Source: an uncultured Dorea sp.
Lineage (GTDB): Bacteria; Bacillota; Clostridia; Lachnospirales; Lachnospiraceae
Direction of reading: 5' to 3'
Length of the DNA stretch: 64,000 bases
NCBI GenBank assembly: GCA_910584095.1
Contig: CAJTYU010000018.1
Span: 1-64,000, forward strand
Part shown: in pieces, positions 26,862 to 34,898 of the stretch
How positions within the stretch are numbered: the first letter of the stretch is position 1
Layout: the number at the start of each line of letters is the position of its first letter
Notes under the pieces: generated by a model
Databases searched by the model: none
What the model was told of the DNA's origin: nothing
Seen by the model: the letters and a program-made list of their open reading frames with translations, nothing else
Program-made: the position numbers and the translations under genes

Positions 26862-27170
26862 TTACAGTTTCAGTCCGATTGCCTCATTTACATAGGATGT
26901 GATAAAGTCCTTTTTACGTCCGGTTCCGTGCCTGTCAGGAATCTCAATCAGCAGAGGCATCGTCCTTTCCAGCTTAATTTCATCCAAAAGCTCTGGAAAT
27001 TCCCTTCCAAACTTCTCTGTCAAAAGTATGATGCCCACCGACTTATCTTCCATGGCTGTTTCAATAGCCGTCCGCAGCTCATCCTTTTCATGAACCACTA
27101 CGCCGTCCACGCCAGCCAGCCGCATTCCTATCAGCGTATCGACATTATCACTGATCAAATACATCTTCAT
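26862..27170 (-). CDS. atpF: V-type ATPase subunit F (operon 2)
   Basis: Small shaft subunit, 102 residues, opening MKMYLISDNVDTLIGMRLAG and carrying DKSVGIILLTEKFGREFPEL in the middle, both typical of the F family. It is one base from the K gene stop and precedes the E gene by 59 bases. The operon 1 copy shares the same fold pattern but little identity. Confidence 0.9.
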   Translation of the reverse strand: MKMYLISDNVDTLIGMRLAGVDGVVVHEKDELRTAIETAMEDKSVGIILLTEKFGREFPELLDEIKLERTMPLLIEIPDRHGTGRKKDFITSYVNEAIGLKL

Positions 27171-27171
27171 C

Positions 27172-27606
27172 TTAAAGCCTGCCCAGAATCATGAAAGAAA
27201 TAATCAGTCCGTACAGACATACGCCCTCTGCCAGACCTACGAAGATCAGCGACTTACCCAAAGCGCTGGAGTCTTCGCTGATTGCGCCAAGCGCCGCGCT
27301 GGCAGCGCTGGCAACGGCGATACCGCCGCCCACACATGACAAACCGGTAGCAAGTGCCGCGGCCAGATATCCAAATCCGGTCGCGCTGTTAGAAACAGCC
27401 TCCGCCGCGTCGGCAGCCTGTACCGGAACTCCGGAAAACATCAAAATACCTGCAATTACAAATGAACTGAAAAAGAAGAATGCATTGACTCCAATCGCCC
27501 TCTTATAACGCTTCTTAGATTTTTCCCCCAGAAGAAATGTTCCAAATGGAATCACGATGCTAAGCATCAGAGCTGCAATAAGTAATAATTTCACTGTTAC
27601 TGTCAT
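27172..27606 (-). CDS. atpK: V-type ATPase rotor subunit K, proton-type
   Basis: Rotor proteolipid of the second V-ATPase, 144 residues. The N-terminal two helices (residues 5-58) carry no carboxylate, and the proteolipid hairpin is residues 76-142 with Glu127 (VGLAEGVCLYGLIISF). The sodium ligand cluster of operon 1's K (Thr64-Gln65 and the second Gln) has no counterpart, and the glutamate is followed by Gly instead of Thr/Ser. I therefore infer proton rather than sodium transport. The first hairpin may serve as a membrane-insertion signal or as an inactive half. Confidence 0.9.
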   Translation of the reverse strand: MTVTVKLLLIAALMLSIVIPFGTFLLGEKSKKRYKRAIGVNAFFFFSSFVIAGILMFSGVPVQAADAAEAVSNSATGFGYLAAALATGLSCVGGGIAVASAASAALGAISEDSSALGKSLIFVGLAEGVCLYGLIISFMILGRL

Positions 27607-27671
27607 GATAAAAGTCCTCCTTATCTCTGCTTCTTAATTTAGCTTGTTTTGTATTATAATTAATGTAATTA

Positions 27672-29609
27672 CTATTTAGCCTCGGTGCTGTTAAACGGTT
27701 TAAACTGCCGCCCGTTTCCTTTGTAAAATCTGCTGAACAATTCATAGTATTCCAAACGCAGTACCTGAATACCTACAATCAATCCTTCAAATCCTATAAC
27801 AATAAAATTTCCCAAAATTACGCCGAACAGATTCGCATGTCCGCTCTCCGCTCCCGAGAGCATCAGCACAACCTCCATAATCGCCGCATGGCTGACTGCA
27901 AAAGCCCCGATACGCACATAAGAAAGCGTATTGGAAAAATAACTAAGCATAGTCTCAAACAGTTCAAAAAATCCCTGTACCAGAAACATTCCTTTGCCGA
28001 CTTCCATCTTCTTATGTCTCTTTTCTACCAGATTTCCTAACGGCTCCTTGAACAAGAACAACAAAATCGGAACACCTAAGAAAATCACCAGCAGGAAATT
28101 GCCCGGCGTCTTGTGTCCGGTCATATACAGGACAATCGTCAGAACAATAAATCCATAGAATACCAATCCCGCCAGCCCATTATGGGAAAATAGAAGATTT
28201 TCCAAATCGTGGGTCTTTGCCGCGTTAATAATCTGGAAAATCATAACCAGAATATTCAGCGCCATTCCAAATGCAATTGCTATAATAAACACTGTATTCA
28301 GCTGGCCGACAAATGGCAGTCTAGTCATTGCTTCCACGGGCCTCAGCCACAAAGCGGGAATCGCATCCTCAAATCCAAACACGCTTCCGAACATCACCCC
28401 GAAAAACATGGAAAACAATCCCGCAATCGAAATAATTCCCGCCAGCTTTATCTTCTTCGTCAGATACAACAGTCCTCCTACAGCAAACAAAACCGCTCCC
28501 TGTCCCAGGTCTCCAAACATAGCTCCGAAAATAAAGGTATAGGTCAAGGCAACGAATATAGTCGGATCCATTTCATTAGCCGCCGGAAGCCCATACATCT
28601 CAATAAACATTTCAAAGGGCTTAAAGAAGCGGGGATTCTTCAGCTTTGTCGGGGGTTCGCCAAAGAATTTTTCCCGGTTTTCCTCTACCATAACCATTAC
28701 GTTCGGATCATCCTTTGTCTCCTTCAGGAACTTAGCCGCGTCCTCTTCGCCCATCCAGCCGCAGAGGATATAACGTCCGCTTTTCTCCTCATCTCCTCCA
28801 AGCTTTGCCGCCTTCTTGCGGATATCAAAATAATCCGCCAGCTCCTTTAACTGCTCCTTTGCTCCCAACAGCTGTGCGGCGTGAGAATTCATAAGCTCCG
28901 CCATCTTTTTGTCAAGCTCGTCAATCTGCTGTCTCATGTAATCTTGTTTCTTCTTAATTTCCTGATAGGCCTGCTCCGGCGTTCCCGTAAAGTTCCCGCC
29001 AAGGGAAATCCTCTCAAACCTAAGAGAGTTAAATATCGAATCCACCTCGCCCTTATCACTGTTTGCGGTAATATAACCGCCATACACATAATTCTCATTG
29101 CGGGAGCCTTCTATAAATACCGCCTTCAAATCCTGAAACAGATACTTATCCAATCTCCTGTACTGTTCCAGACCCAGACGCCCAAACCGCACCTTCAAAA
29201 AACGATAATCTGACACCTTCCCCAGGTCAACGTTCATGGTACGGAACGGCTCTAACGCATTCGCGCTTTCCTTTGTCTCATCAGACTGCTTCTTCAGAAA
29301 CTCCCTCTTCTCCTGCATCTCCAGATATTCATGCTGAATCTCCCAGAGCATGGACATAACTGCGTCCTTATCCATCGTCTTATCCGGCGCAGGCTTATTT
29401 CCTTCAAGGAGTCCGCAGAACTGCTCTGCTCTTGCAAGCGACCCGCGATACGGATTCACCTCCACGAAGGGAAGCAGGTTATCCGTTGTCTTAAGCTCGG
29501 CAATCGCGCTCTCAAGCTGCATCTCATGCTTGGAAAGATACTGATTGCACATACGGTCAATATCCGTCTCCGGCCCGCTGATCTGCAGAAATTTCATCTT
29601 TACAATCAT
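27672..29609 (-). CDS. atpI: V-type ATPase subunit I (operon 2)
   Basis: Stator membrane subunit, 645 residues from the ATG at 29609. That start has AGGAGGTG 7 bases upstream and overlaps the C gene stop by 4 bases (ATGA); an upstream in-frame ATG at 29669 would lie inside the C gene and is rejected. Residues 1 to about 340 are the cytoplasmic helical arm (MIVKMKFLQISGPETDIDRM). The rest has seven or eight membrane helices, starting at TIFVALTYTFIFGAMFGDLG and including YVRIGAFAVSHAAIMEVVL with the conserved Arg. It differs markedly in sequence from the operon 1 copy. Confidence 0.94.
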   Translation of the reverse strand: MIVKMKFLQISGPETDIDRMCNQYLSKHEMQLESAIAELKTTDNLLPFVEVNPYRGSLARAEQFCGLLEGNKPAPDKTMDKDAVMSMLWEIQHEYLEMQEKREFLKKQSDETKESANALEPFRTMNVDLGKVSDYRFLKVRFGRLGLEQYRRLDKYLFQDLKAVFIEGSRNENYVYGGYITANSDKGEVDSIFNSLRFERISLGGNFTGTPEQAYQEIKKKQDYMRQQIDELDKKMAELMNSHAAQLLGAKEQLKELADYFDIRKKAAKLGGDEEKSGRYILCGWMGEEDAAKFLKETKDDPNVMVMVEENREKFFGEPPTKLKNPRFFKPFEMFIEMYGLPAANEMDPTIFVALTYTFIFGAMFGDLGQGAVLFAVGGLLYLTKKIKLAGIISIAGLFSMFFGVMFGSVFGFEDAIPALWLRPVEAMTRLPFVGQLNTVFIIAIAFGMALNILVMIFQIINAAKTHDLENLLFSHNGLAGLVFYGFIVLTIVLYMTGHKTPGNFLLVIFLGVPILLFLFKEPLGNLVEKRHKKMEVGKGMFLVQGFFELFETMLSYFSNTLSYVRIGAFAVSHAAIMEVVLMLSGAESGHANLFGVILGNFIVIGFEGLIVGIQVLRLEYYELFSRFYKGNGRQFKPFNSTEAK

Positions 29610-30655
29610 TGACTCACACCTCCTAAGTACTCCAGCGTTTCCTTTTGTGACAATCCGTAACGGATGCACTCAAGGGCTGTAATCAATTTATCTATCTCCT
29701 CTTCCTTCAAAAACAGGTAAGTATTCACTGTCGCGATGGAATATGGATTTTTTCTCCGGTCGGATACATACAGCTTGTGCAGACAGTCCTTATATACCTG
29801 TTCAATAGAATACTGCTGCCAAGACGCGTCAAGATATTTCTTGTAATACGTATTTGAAACAAGCTGGATAAACTGTTCTATCGACGGCGCTTCAACCAGC
29901 GCTTTAAATTCCTCGTCACGCAGCCGGTACTGAATCGGTATCATCATCTGATAAATGTCCGGGGGAAGCATATGGTAATACTTTTTCGCCCGATAAATCC
30001 ACTGCAGATTCAAAAGATCAATCTTCATTCCGCAGTCCCTTGTATATAATTCCCGCTCTTCCTTGCTCAATACTTTCCGCTGCCTGCGCCATGCATTCCG
30101 GAAATAGTACTGATCCAATGCCATATTGTAATCATACAGGGTCGCTTCCTCCGCATCCCTGAACCGCCACAGCGGCTCATAGTATTCCGTCCCTTTCAGG
30201 TTCTCAACCAGCTCCCCAATATTCTCCGATGTAACCAGCTTATCAATTGAAATGTCTGAATAGCGGTCAAAATATTCTTTCTTGTAATCTAGGTCAAAGG
30301 GCGTATCATAATGGTTAAATACAATACGCAGGCAATAATTGATCAGCGCGATCTCATATTGTTTCCAGAATCCCTTAATAAACTGTTTCTGTTTCATACC
30401 CGCAAACCGATATATTCTGGAATAATCTGCATAAAGGGACTGACCAAGGACCTTTTCTACATTTCCTCTGTGATACAGCGTCTCGTCCATTCGGCTCAGC
30501 GCTTCTGCATACGCAGGCTTCCCTTTCAGGTATTCTACTACCTCCGGTACGCTTCTTAACCCTGCAATGGTTTCAAAATCACGGTCCGTAAGAAGCTTTG
30601 CCTGCATGGCGCGAACCTTTGTCACAATACCGCTGTATGACATTACGTTTCCCAT
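29606..30655 (-). CDS. atpC: V-type ATPase subunit C (operon 2)
   Basis: Socket subunit C (AC39/d family), 349 residues and all-helical. It opens MGNVMSYSGIVTKVRAMQAK and carries RKNPYSIATVNTYLFLKEEE near the end, a strong family mark. Here C precedes the I gene, whereas in operon 1 it lies between E and F. Its stop overlaps the I gene start (ATGA). Confidence 0.92.
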   Translation of the reverse strand: MGNVMSYSGIVTKVRAMQAKLLTDRDFETIAGLRSVPEVVEYLKGKPAYAEALSRMDETLYHRGNVEKVLGQSLYADYSRIYRFAGMKQKQFIKGFWKQYEIALINYCLRIVFNHYDTPFDLDYKKEYFDRYSDISIDKLVTSENIGELVENLKGTEYYEPLWRFRDAEEATLYDYNMALDQYYFRNAWRRQRKVLSKEERELYTRDCGMKIDLLNLQWIYRAKKYYHMLPPDIYQMMIPIQYRLRDEEFKALVEAPSIEQFIQLVSNTYYKKYLDASWQQYSIEQVYKDCLHKLYVSDRRKNPYSIATVNTYLFLKEEEIDKLITALECIRYGLSQKETLEYLGGVSQ

Positions 30656-30673
30656 GTTACCACCTCAAATGTT

Positions 30674-30994
30674 CTATACAGCTATAATATTCTCCAGAAT
30701 CTCCTGCGCATACGCCTCATGATTCTCTTCATATTCCTTCTCAAGATTGTCAATAATCGAATGCTGCTTCTTCTTTTCATCCTCAAGAATCTGATTCAGC
30801 TTCCGTTCTGCTTCAGCCTTGATTTTGGCAAGCTTCTCTTCTGTCTCGGCCGCCAGCTTCTCATCAAATGCATCTCTCTGTGCCTGTATACGCTGGCCGA
30901 TATCGTTCTTACTGGCTTCGGCACGGTCCACAATCTGCTCTGCAGTCAGTTCCACATCTTCCAGCCTCTTAATTATCGCATCCATGTGCTGCAT
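30674..30994 (-). CDS. V-type ATPase subunit G/H (operon 2, first gene)
   Basis: Peripheral-stalk partner of subunit E, 106 residues, almost one continuous charged helix (AETEEKLAKIKAEAERKLNQ). I place the start at the ATG at 30994 (MQHMDAIIKRLEDVEL), which has GGAGG 6 bases upstream. The longer frame from 31042 starts at or before the predicted transcription start and is rejected. It is the first gene of operon 2, as G/H is in operon 1. Confidence 0.83.
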   Translation of the reverse strand: MQHMDAIIKRLEDVELTAEQIVDRAEASKNDIGQRIQAQRDAFDEKLAAETEEKLAKIKAEAERKLNQILEDEKKKQHSIIDNLEKEYEENHEAYAQEILENIIAV

Positions 30995-31044
30995 ATGCTG
31001 CCTCCATTCCTTCATATTAAATGTATAATTATAAAACCACATTT

Positions 31045-31072
31045 AGTATACTACTTTTTTCTATAATTGCAA
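31045..31072 (-). promoter_or_regulatory. Promoter of V-ATPase operon 2
   Basis: TTGCAA (31067-31072) and TATACT (31045-31050) with a 16-base spacer on the minus strand, in an AT-rich stretch. The transcript would begin near 31038, about 44 bases before the chosen G/H start. Confidence 0.72.
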
Positions 31073-31133
31073 TCAGTATTTTTGACAATTTTTTATCAGA
31101 ATCCCACTGCTTTTTTTTACAAATAGAATTAAT

Positions 31134-32072
31134 TTATATAGCTTTTACAGCTTTTTTAATAGCCTCCGCCATCACTTCTGCCGCCAGCGTTCCCGCTACG
31201 TTGATATCTGCAGCAGTTTCCCCTATGGACGCCGCATAAATTGTATCTCCGTCCGCCATTGTTCCCACCGGATTAATACATCTTGCATAACCGTTTCTCG
31301 CCATAGATGCAATTTTACTCATTTCTGCTTTTGAAAATTTTCCATTCGTAATAACAGCTCCAATGGTGGTATTCCCGGCAAACAAATCTGTCTGCCTGCT
31401 AATTTTATATAGCTCCCGTCTGGTATCCGCAAAACTGCCGCCATCTTCTGTCCGCAGTCCCGCAAGCTTCTTTCCGCTGTCAGGGTCAAAAATATCGCCC
31501 AATGCATTCACCACTACAACTGCCGCCATCCGAAGATTACCCGCCTGCACCGCATGGATTCCCAGCCCGGATTTCGACGCCCGCTCCATTCCATATAGTT
31601 TCCCTACCGTAGCGCCGCACCCGGCTCCGGCTCCGCCGCACTTTGGACAATTCTTTTCCGCATCCTCACAGGCCGCATATCCCATATCCGCATCCGGCCG
31701 TACGTCAGCGCGGCCGGTTCCCAGATCATAGATACAGGACTGGCACACCAAAGGTACTTTTGCAAAGCCGGTATCATAGCCAATCCCCCGCTCTTCAAGA
31801 TAACGCATCACTCCGTCTGCCGCCGCAAGCCCATACGCCGAACCTCCGGACAATACGATGGCATTGATCGGGTTATCCGCCGTCAGCGGCTCAAGAAGCC
31901 TTGTCTCTCTGGATGCGGGACCTCCTCCGCTTACATCCACTCCAACCCTTGCTCCATGTTCAAATAAAAGCGCCGTGACTCCTGTCTTCGCCTCGTCATT
32001 CTGCGCGTTTCCAATACGCAGACCCGTCATCTCTGAAATACTAATTTCTGACACAATTTCGTTTCTTTCCAT
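31134..32072 (-). CDS. P1-family (DmpA/S58-like) peptidase
   Basis: A 312-residue protein of the self-processing P1 aminopeptidase family (N-terminal nucleophile-like fold). Visible family marks are IVLSGGSAYGLAAADGVMRY at about residue 78, GAGCGATVGKLYGMERASKSGLG in the middle and NTTIGAVITNGKFSKAEMSK towards the end. I use the ATG at 32072, preceded by AAGAGGTGGAATT, rather than the upstream one at 32102. A cytoplasmic peptide or amide hydrolase is likely; the natural substrate is unknown. It follows the ECF S-component gene across a long hairpin (32108-32171). Confidence 0.85.
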   Translation of the reverse strand: MERNEIVSEISISEMTGLRIGNAQNDEAKTGVTALLFEHGARVGVDVSGGGPASRETRLLEPLTADNPINAIVLSGGSAYGLAAADGVMRYLEERGIGYDTGFAKVPLVCQSCIYDLGTGRADVRPDADMGYAACEDAEKNCPKCGGAGAGCGATVGKLYGMERASKSGLGIHAVQAGNLRMAAVVVVNALGDIFDPDSGKKLAGLRTEDGGSFADTRRELYKISRQTDLFAGNTTIGAVITNGKFSKAEMSKIASMARNGYARCINPVGTMADGDTIYAASIGETAADINVAGTLAAEVMAEAIKKAVKAI

Positions 32073-32107
32073 AATTCCACCTCTTCTTAAAAAACTAGAC
32101 AAATTGA

Positions 32108-32171
32108 TTTATGCGCCTGATTTCTGTCTGAACAGATGCCGCAAACGGCAGCCAGAAACCAAGCGCATAAA
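32108..32171 (-). terminator. Long stem-loop between the ECF and peptidase genes
   Basis: TTTATGCGC (32108-32116) pairs with GCGCATAAA (32163-32171), extended inward by TTTCTG/CAGAAA and with an inner CGG-rich loop. On the minus strand it is followed within 15 bases by GTCTAGTTTTTT. It therefore looks like a partial intrinsic terminator or attenuator separating the two genes. Confidence 0.6.
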
Positions 32172-32185
32172 TTGAAATTTTACTT

Positions 32186-32809
32186 TTAAACAGATTTAAG
32201 CGCTGCCGCCAGCGCACGTGCAACCGCCGCAGACACCACTGTGCACACCGCCGCTTCAACGGCTCCCTGCGCGCCTACGAATGCCGCGACAAAGGTCAGC
32301 GGATTCGATACACCGAGCGTTTCTACAAACCCTTGTATATAGTCTGTATTATAGAAAAACAGTACAAGGGAAGACATATATAAGACGGTATTTAATACCG
32401 GACAGGTCAGCCCTCCGATAAAATAAGCGAGATTTTTCTTCCTGCTTCTTGCACCCCTAAAGGCCAGCCCGCACAAAAAACCTTCCAAAACCCTTGGCAC
32501 AATACAGGTAACCGCCGTTCCGAAAGGATTGATGCTAAGAAGCATCACTCCCATAGGACTCATCCCAAAGCACTGTATCAAGCTGGTAATACCAAAGGCA
32601 AGGCCGCAGGCCGCCCCTCCTGCCGGACCAAGTATCATCGCTCCCACTGCCACCGGCACCGTAAGAAACGTAATGGAAATACCCGGCGTCCTCAAATACC
32701 CCAGCGGTGTAAACGCCATGATAAAGATGATCGCAATCATCAGGGCAAGCTCCACCATATAGCGGGTGCCTCCTTTTGTGTTTGTTTTCGCTGCTGCCAT
32801 TGTTGTCAT
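32186..32809 (-). CDS. ECF transporter S component
   Basis: Substrate-binding membrane subunit of an energy-coupling-factor vitamin importer. The 207-residue protein has about six membrane helices (YMVELALMIAIIFIMAFTPL; FLTVPVAVGAMILGPAGGAA; GALGLV-like end) and the small-residue-rich first helix that contacts the shared T subunit. The GVMLLSINPFGTAVTCIVPR and VLEGFLCGLAFRG stretches recall the pantothenate-type S component, but the substrate is uncertain. No EcfA or EcfT genes are in the window, so it would use a shared module. A consensus promoter and a 245-base structured leader precede it, suggesting riboswitch-type control. Confidence 0.82.
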   Translation of the reverse strand: MTTMAAAKTNTKGGTRYMVELALMIAIIFIMAFTPLGYLRTPGISITFLTVPVAVGAMILGPAGGAACGLAFGITSLIQCFGMSPMGVMLLSINPFGTAVTCIVPRVLEGFLCGLAFRGARSRKKNLAYFIGGLTCPVLNTVLYMSSLVLFFYNTDYIQGFVETLGVSNPLTFVAAFVGAQGAVEAAVCTVVSAAVARALAAALKSV

Positions 32810-33055
32810 ATTTTTCTCCTTTTCTGCTGATAAAACGGCGCACCGGCAGAAAAAACCGGATGTGTCCCCTGTCTTTCAGCCCTTTTTTATGGGGAAATAT
32901 GAGCGCAGACCCCACGGGAAAATACAAACGGACCGGATGAATTTAGACCCTCCTCTGGTTGCCGCCGCACTGCTGCGCGGTCGGCGCCTTTTATGCCTTC
33001 TCCGGATAAAATAATTAAAATAGAATAGGATGCATTTTCACAAAGAATAACGCTC
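32810..33055 (-). promoter_or_regulatory. Structured 5' leader of the ECF gene (candidate riboswitch)
   Basis: This stretch has no gene but is unusually structured for a leader. In transcript sense it holds CCGCGC-AGCA-GTGCGG (a six-pair stem), then CGGCAACC, which recalls the core of S-box RNAs, and a TCCGGA/TCCGGT pair that could close the element. A second hairpin, GTGGGG/CCCCAT followed by AAAAAAGG, and CCGGTTTTTTCTGCCGG lie before the AAGGAG ribosome site. I could not match it to a known class: TPP, FMN, cobalamin, THF, glycine and T-box signatures are absent or incomplete. Confidence 0.45.
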
Positions 33056-33077
33056 GATGCCATTATAGCACCGAGCG
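33051..33077 (-). repeat. Inverted repeat with the -10 box in its loop
   Basis: CGCTCGATGC (33051-33060) and GCACCGAGCG (33068-33077) pair over ten positions, with TATAAT in the loop. On the minus strand it is followed by TTATTCTTT. It may be the opp operon terminator, an operator over the ECF promoter, or both. Confidence 0.6.
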
Positions 33078-33090
33078 CGTATTTTCTCAA
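33062..33090 (-). promoter_or_regulatory. Promoter of the ECF S-component gene
   Basis: TTGAGA (33085-33090) and TATAAT (33062-33067) with an ideal 17-base spacer on the minus strand. It lies directly after the oppA stop codon, giving the ECF gene its own transcript. Confidence 0.82.
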
Positions 33091-33112
33091 TATTTTTAAA
33101 TAACTCTCTGGA

Positions 33113-34822
33113 TTACTCCTCAATATATCCGTACTGGAAGAACCAATATCCGTATGGGCTGTGCCATGTTCCCTTCAGGGATTGAGACTGCAGCCAATAG
33201 TCATTGTAACAAGCAACAGGAATAACTGCATAATCTTCCATCATGATCTTTTCAGCCTCATGAAGCGCTGCGTAATGCTCTTCTATGTCCGCACATCTAG
33301 ACGCGTCTATCGCCGCATCAAATTCCTTGTTATTGTACTTACCATCATTGTTTCCGTTTGTAGAATACAAAAGCTCAATCATGTTAGAAGCATCATTGTA
33401 ATCCATGATCCATCCGTTACGAGCCATCTCGTAATCACCGGCACGACGCTGCGGAGTGAAGGATGCCCACTCAACCTTGTCAATATTCATGGTAATTCCA
33501 ATATCTTTGTAACAACTCTGAAGGTATTCCGCTACCGCTACATGATATCCCTGATCATTTGTCGAATAGGTAATAGTCGGGAAGCCTTCTCCATCCGGAT
33601 AGCCTGCGTCCGCAAGCGCTTTCTTGGCTTCCTCCAGATTTGCCTCATAATCCTCGCTGATATATGGTTTTCCGCCATTTGCATCAACAGACACATCATA
33701 GAACATGTTTTCTGGATTTGCATCTACAACGCCAGCGCCTACAAAATTGTATGCCGGGCTGTAAGTTCCCTGCATGATCACGTTTGCAATGTACTCACGG
33801 TCGATAGCAAGGTTCAGCGCCTTACGTACATTTATATCATTGAACGGCTCCTTCTGTGTCTGCATACTCAAATAATAAGTACCAAGAGTCGGGTCAACAT
33901 AGTAATCGCCGCCGTCCTCTGCTGATGTAAAACTTGGGATCTCCTCTGTCGGAAGAGTCTTGATCATCTGAGCCTCGCCGCTGGTATAAGCCGCATAACA
34001 TGCGCTGGCATCTTCAAGCAGAAGGAAGGTCAAACTATCCGTAACAATGCGGGAAGAATCCCAGCCGCCCTTATAATTCGGGTTTTTCTCACATACGATA
34101 CGCTCGCTTGGAGTCCACTCTTTGATCATATATGGCCCGTTACATACATAGGTCTCTGGCGCAACAGACCATGCATCGCCGTTTTCTTCAACAGTTGCCT
34201 GCTGAACAGGACTCATGGTAGCAAATGCAGCCAGTTTGTCAAAGTAAGAACATGGGTAGCCCAATGTAATAGTAAGTGTCTTTCCGTCCTCGCTAGCAAC
34301 AACATTCAGCTTCTCAATATCCGGCTCTGTCGTCGTATTGCCATCTTCATCCGGATTACCGATCGCATCCTGATAACCGTCGATCATGCCTACAACAGTC
34401 TCTCCATAAGGAGCAGCAAGTTCCGTATCACAGAGACGTTTGAAGGTATATTCAAAATCCTTCGCCGTAAGGTCAGAGCCGTCGCTCCACTTCAGGCCAT
34501 CGCGCATAGTAAATGTCCATACAAGACCGTCGTCGCTTACCTCATAAGACTCAGCCTGTCCCGGCTGTACCTCATTGTTCTCGTCAATGATGAGAAGAGG
34601 CTCGAACAAGGTAACCAGCATGTTCGCACCGTCCATAGCGCTGTTCAGCGCCGGATCCAGCGTCTCCGGGTTTGGTCCGATCTGTACGGTAATCCCTTCG
34701 CTGCCGGACGCGCCGTCAGAAGATCCCGCGTCGTCAGAACCAGAACCTTTCCCGCCGCAAGCCGCGAGAGAAAGCGTCATACATACCGTCAGCAGCATCG
34801 CTGCTATTCTTTTTGCTTTCAT
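33113..34822 (-). CDS. oppA: Oligopeptide ABC transporter substrate-binding lipoprotein
   Basis: Extracellular peptide-binding lipoprotein of the SBP_bac_5 family, 569 residues. The signal peptide ends in the lipobox LAAC with Cys22 as lipid anchor, followed by a Gly/Ser/Asp linker. Family marks include PNPETLDPALNSAMDGANML at the start of the mature domain, YTFKRLCDTELAAPYG and NDINVRKALNLAIDREYIAN. It is the last gene of oppBCDFA, 76 bases after oppF, and a small hairpin (34871-34886) in that gap may tune its level. Peptide import is the likely role. Confidence 0.94.
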   Translation of the reverse strand: MKAKRIAAMLLTVCMTLSLAACGGKGSGSDDAGSSDGASGSEGITVQIGPNPETLDPALNSAMDGANMLVTLFEPLLIIDENNEVQPGQAESYEVSDDGLVWTFTMRDGLKWSDGSDLTAKDFEYTFKRLCDTELAAPYGETVVGMIDGYQDAIGNPDEDGNTTTEPDIEKLNVVASEDGKTLTITLGYPCSYFDKLAAFATMSPVQQATVEENGDAWSVAPETYVCNGPYMIKEWTPSERIVCEKNPNYKGGWDSSRIVTDSLTFLLLEDASACYAAYTSGEAQMIKTLPTEEIPSFTSAEDGGDYYVDPTLGTYYLSMQTQKEPFNDINVRKALNLAIDREYIANVIMQGTYSPAYNFVGAGVVDANPENMFYDVSVDANGGKPYISEDYEANLEEAKKALADAGYPDGEGFPTITYSTNDQGYHVAVAEYLQSCYKDIGITMNIDKVEWASFTPQRRAGDYEMARNGWIMDYNDASNMIELLYSTNGNNDGKYNNKEFDAAIDASRCADIEEHYAALHEAEKIMMEDYAVIPVACYNDYWLQSQSLKGTWHSPYGYWFFQYGYIEE

Positions 34823-34898
34823 AAATACTTTCCTCCATTTTTTATTTGCATTAACTGCTCTATATCCAAAATATGCTTTCGCATATGGGATACCAATC

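Noticed and set aside
32810..33055. T-box or TPP/FMN/cobalamin riboswitch in the ECF leader
   Set aside because: The T-box motif (GGGTGGNACCGCG), CTGAGA, and the FMN and cobalamin cores are not present.
32887..33123. 78-codon frame in the ECF leader
   Set aside because: It begins before the transcription start and overlaps the oppA stop; the sequence is better explained as structured RNA.
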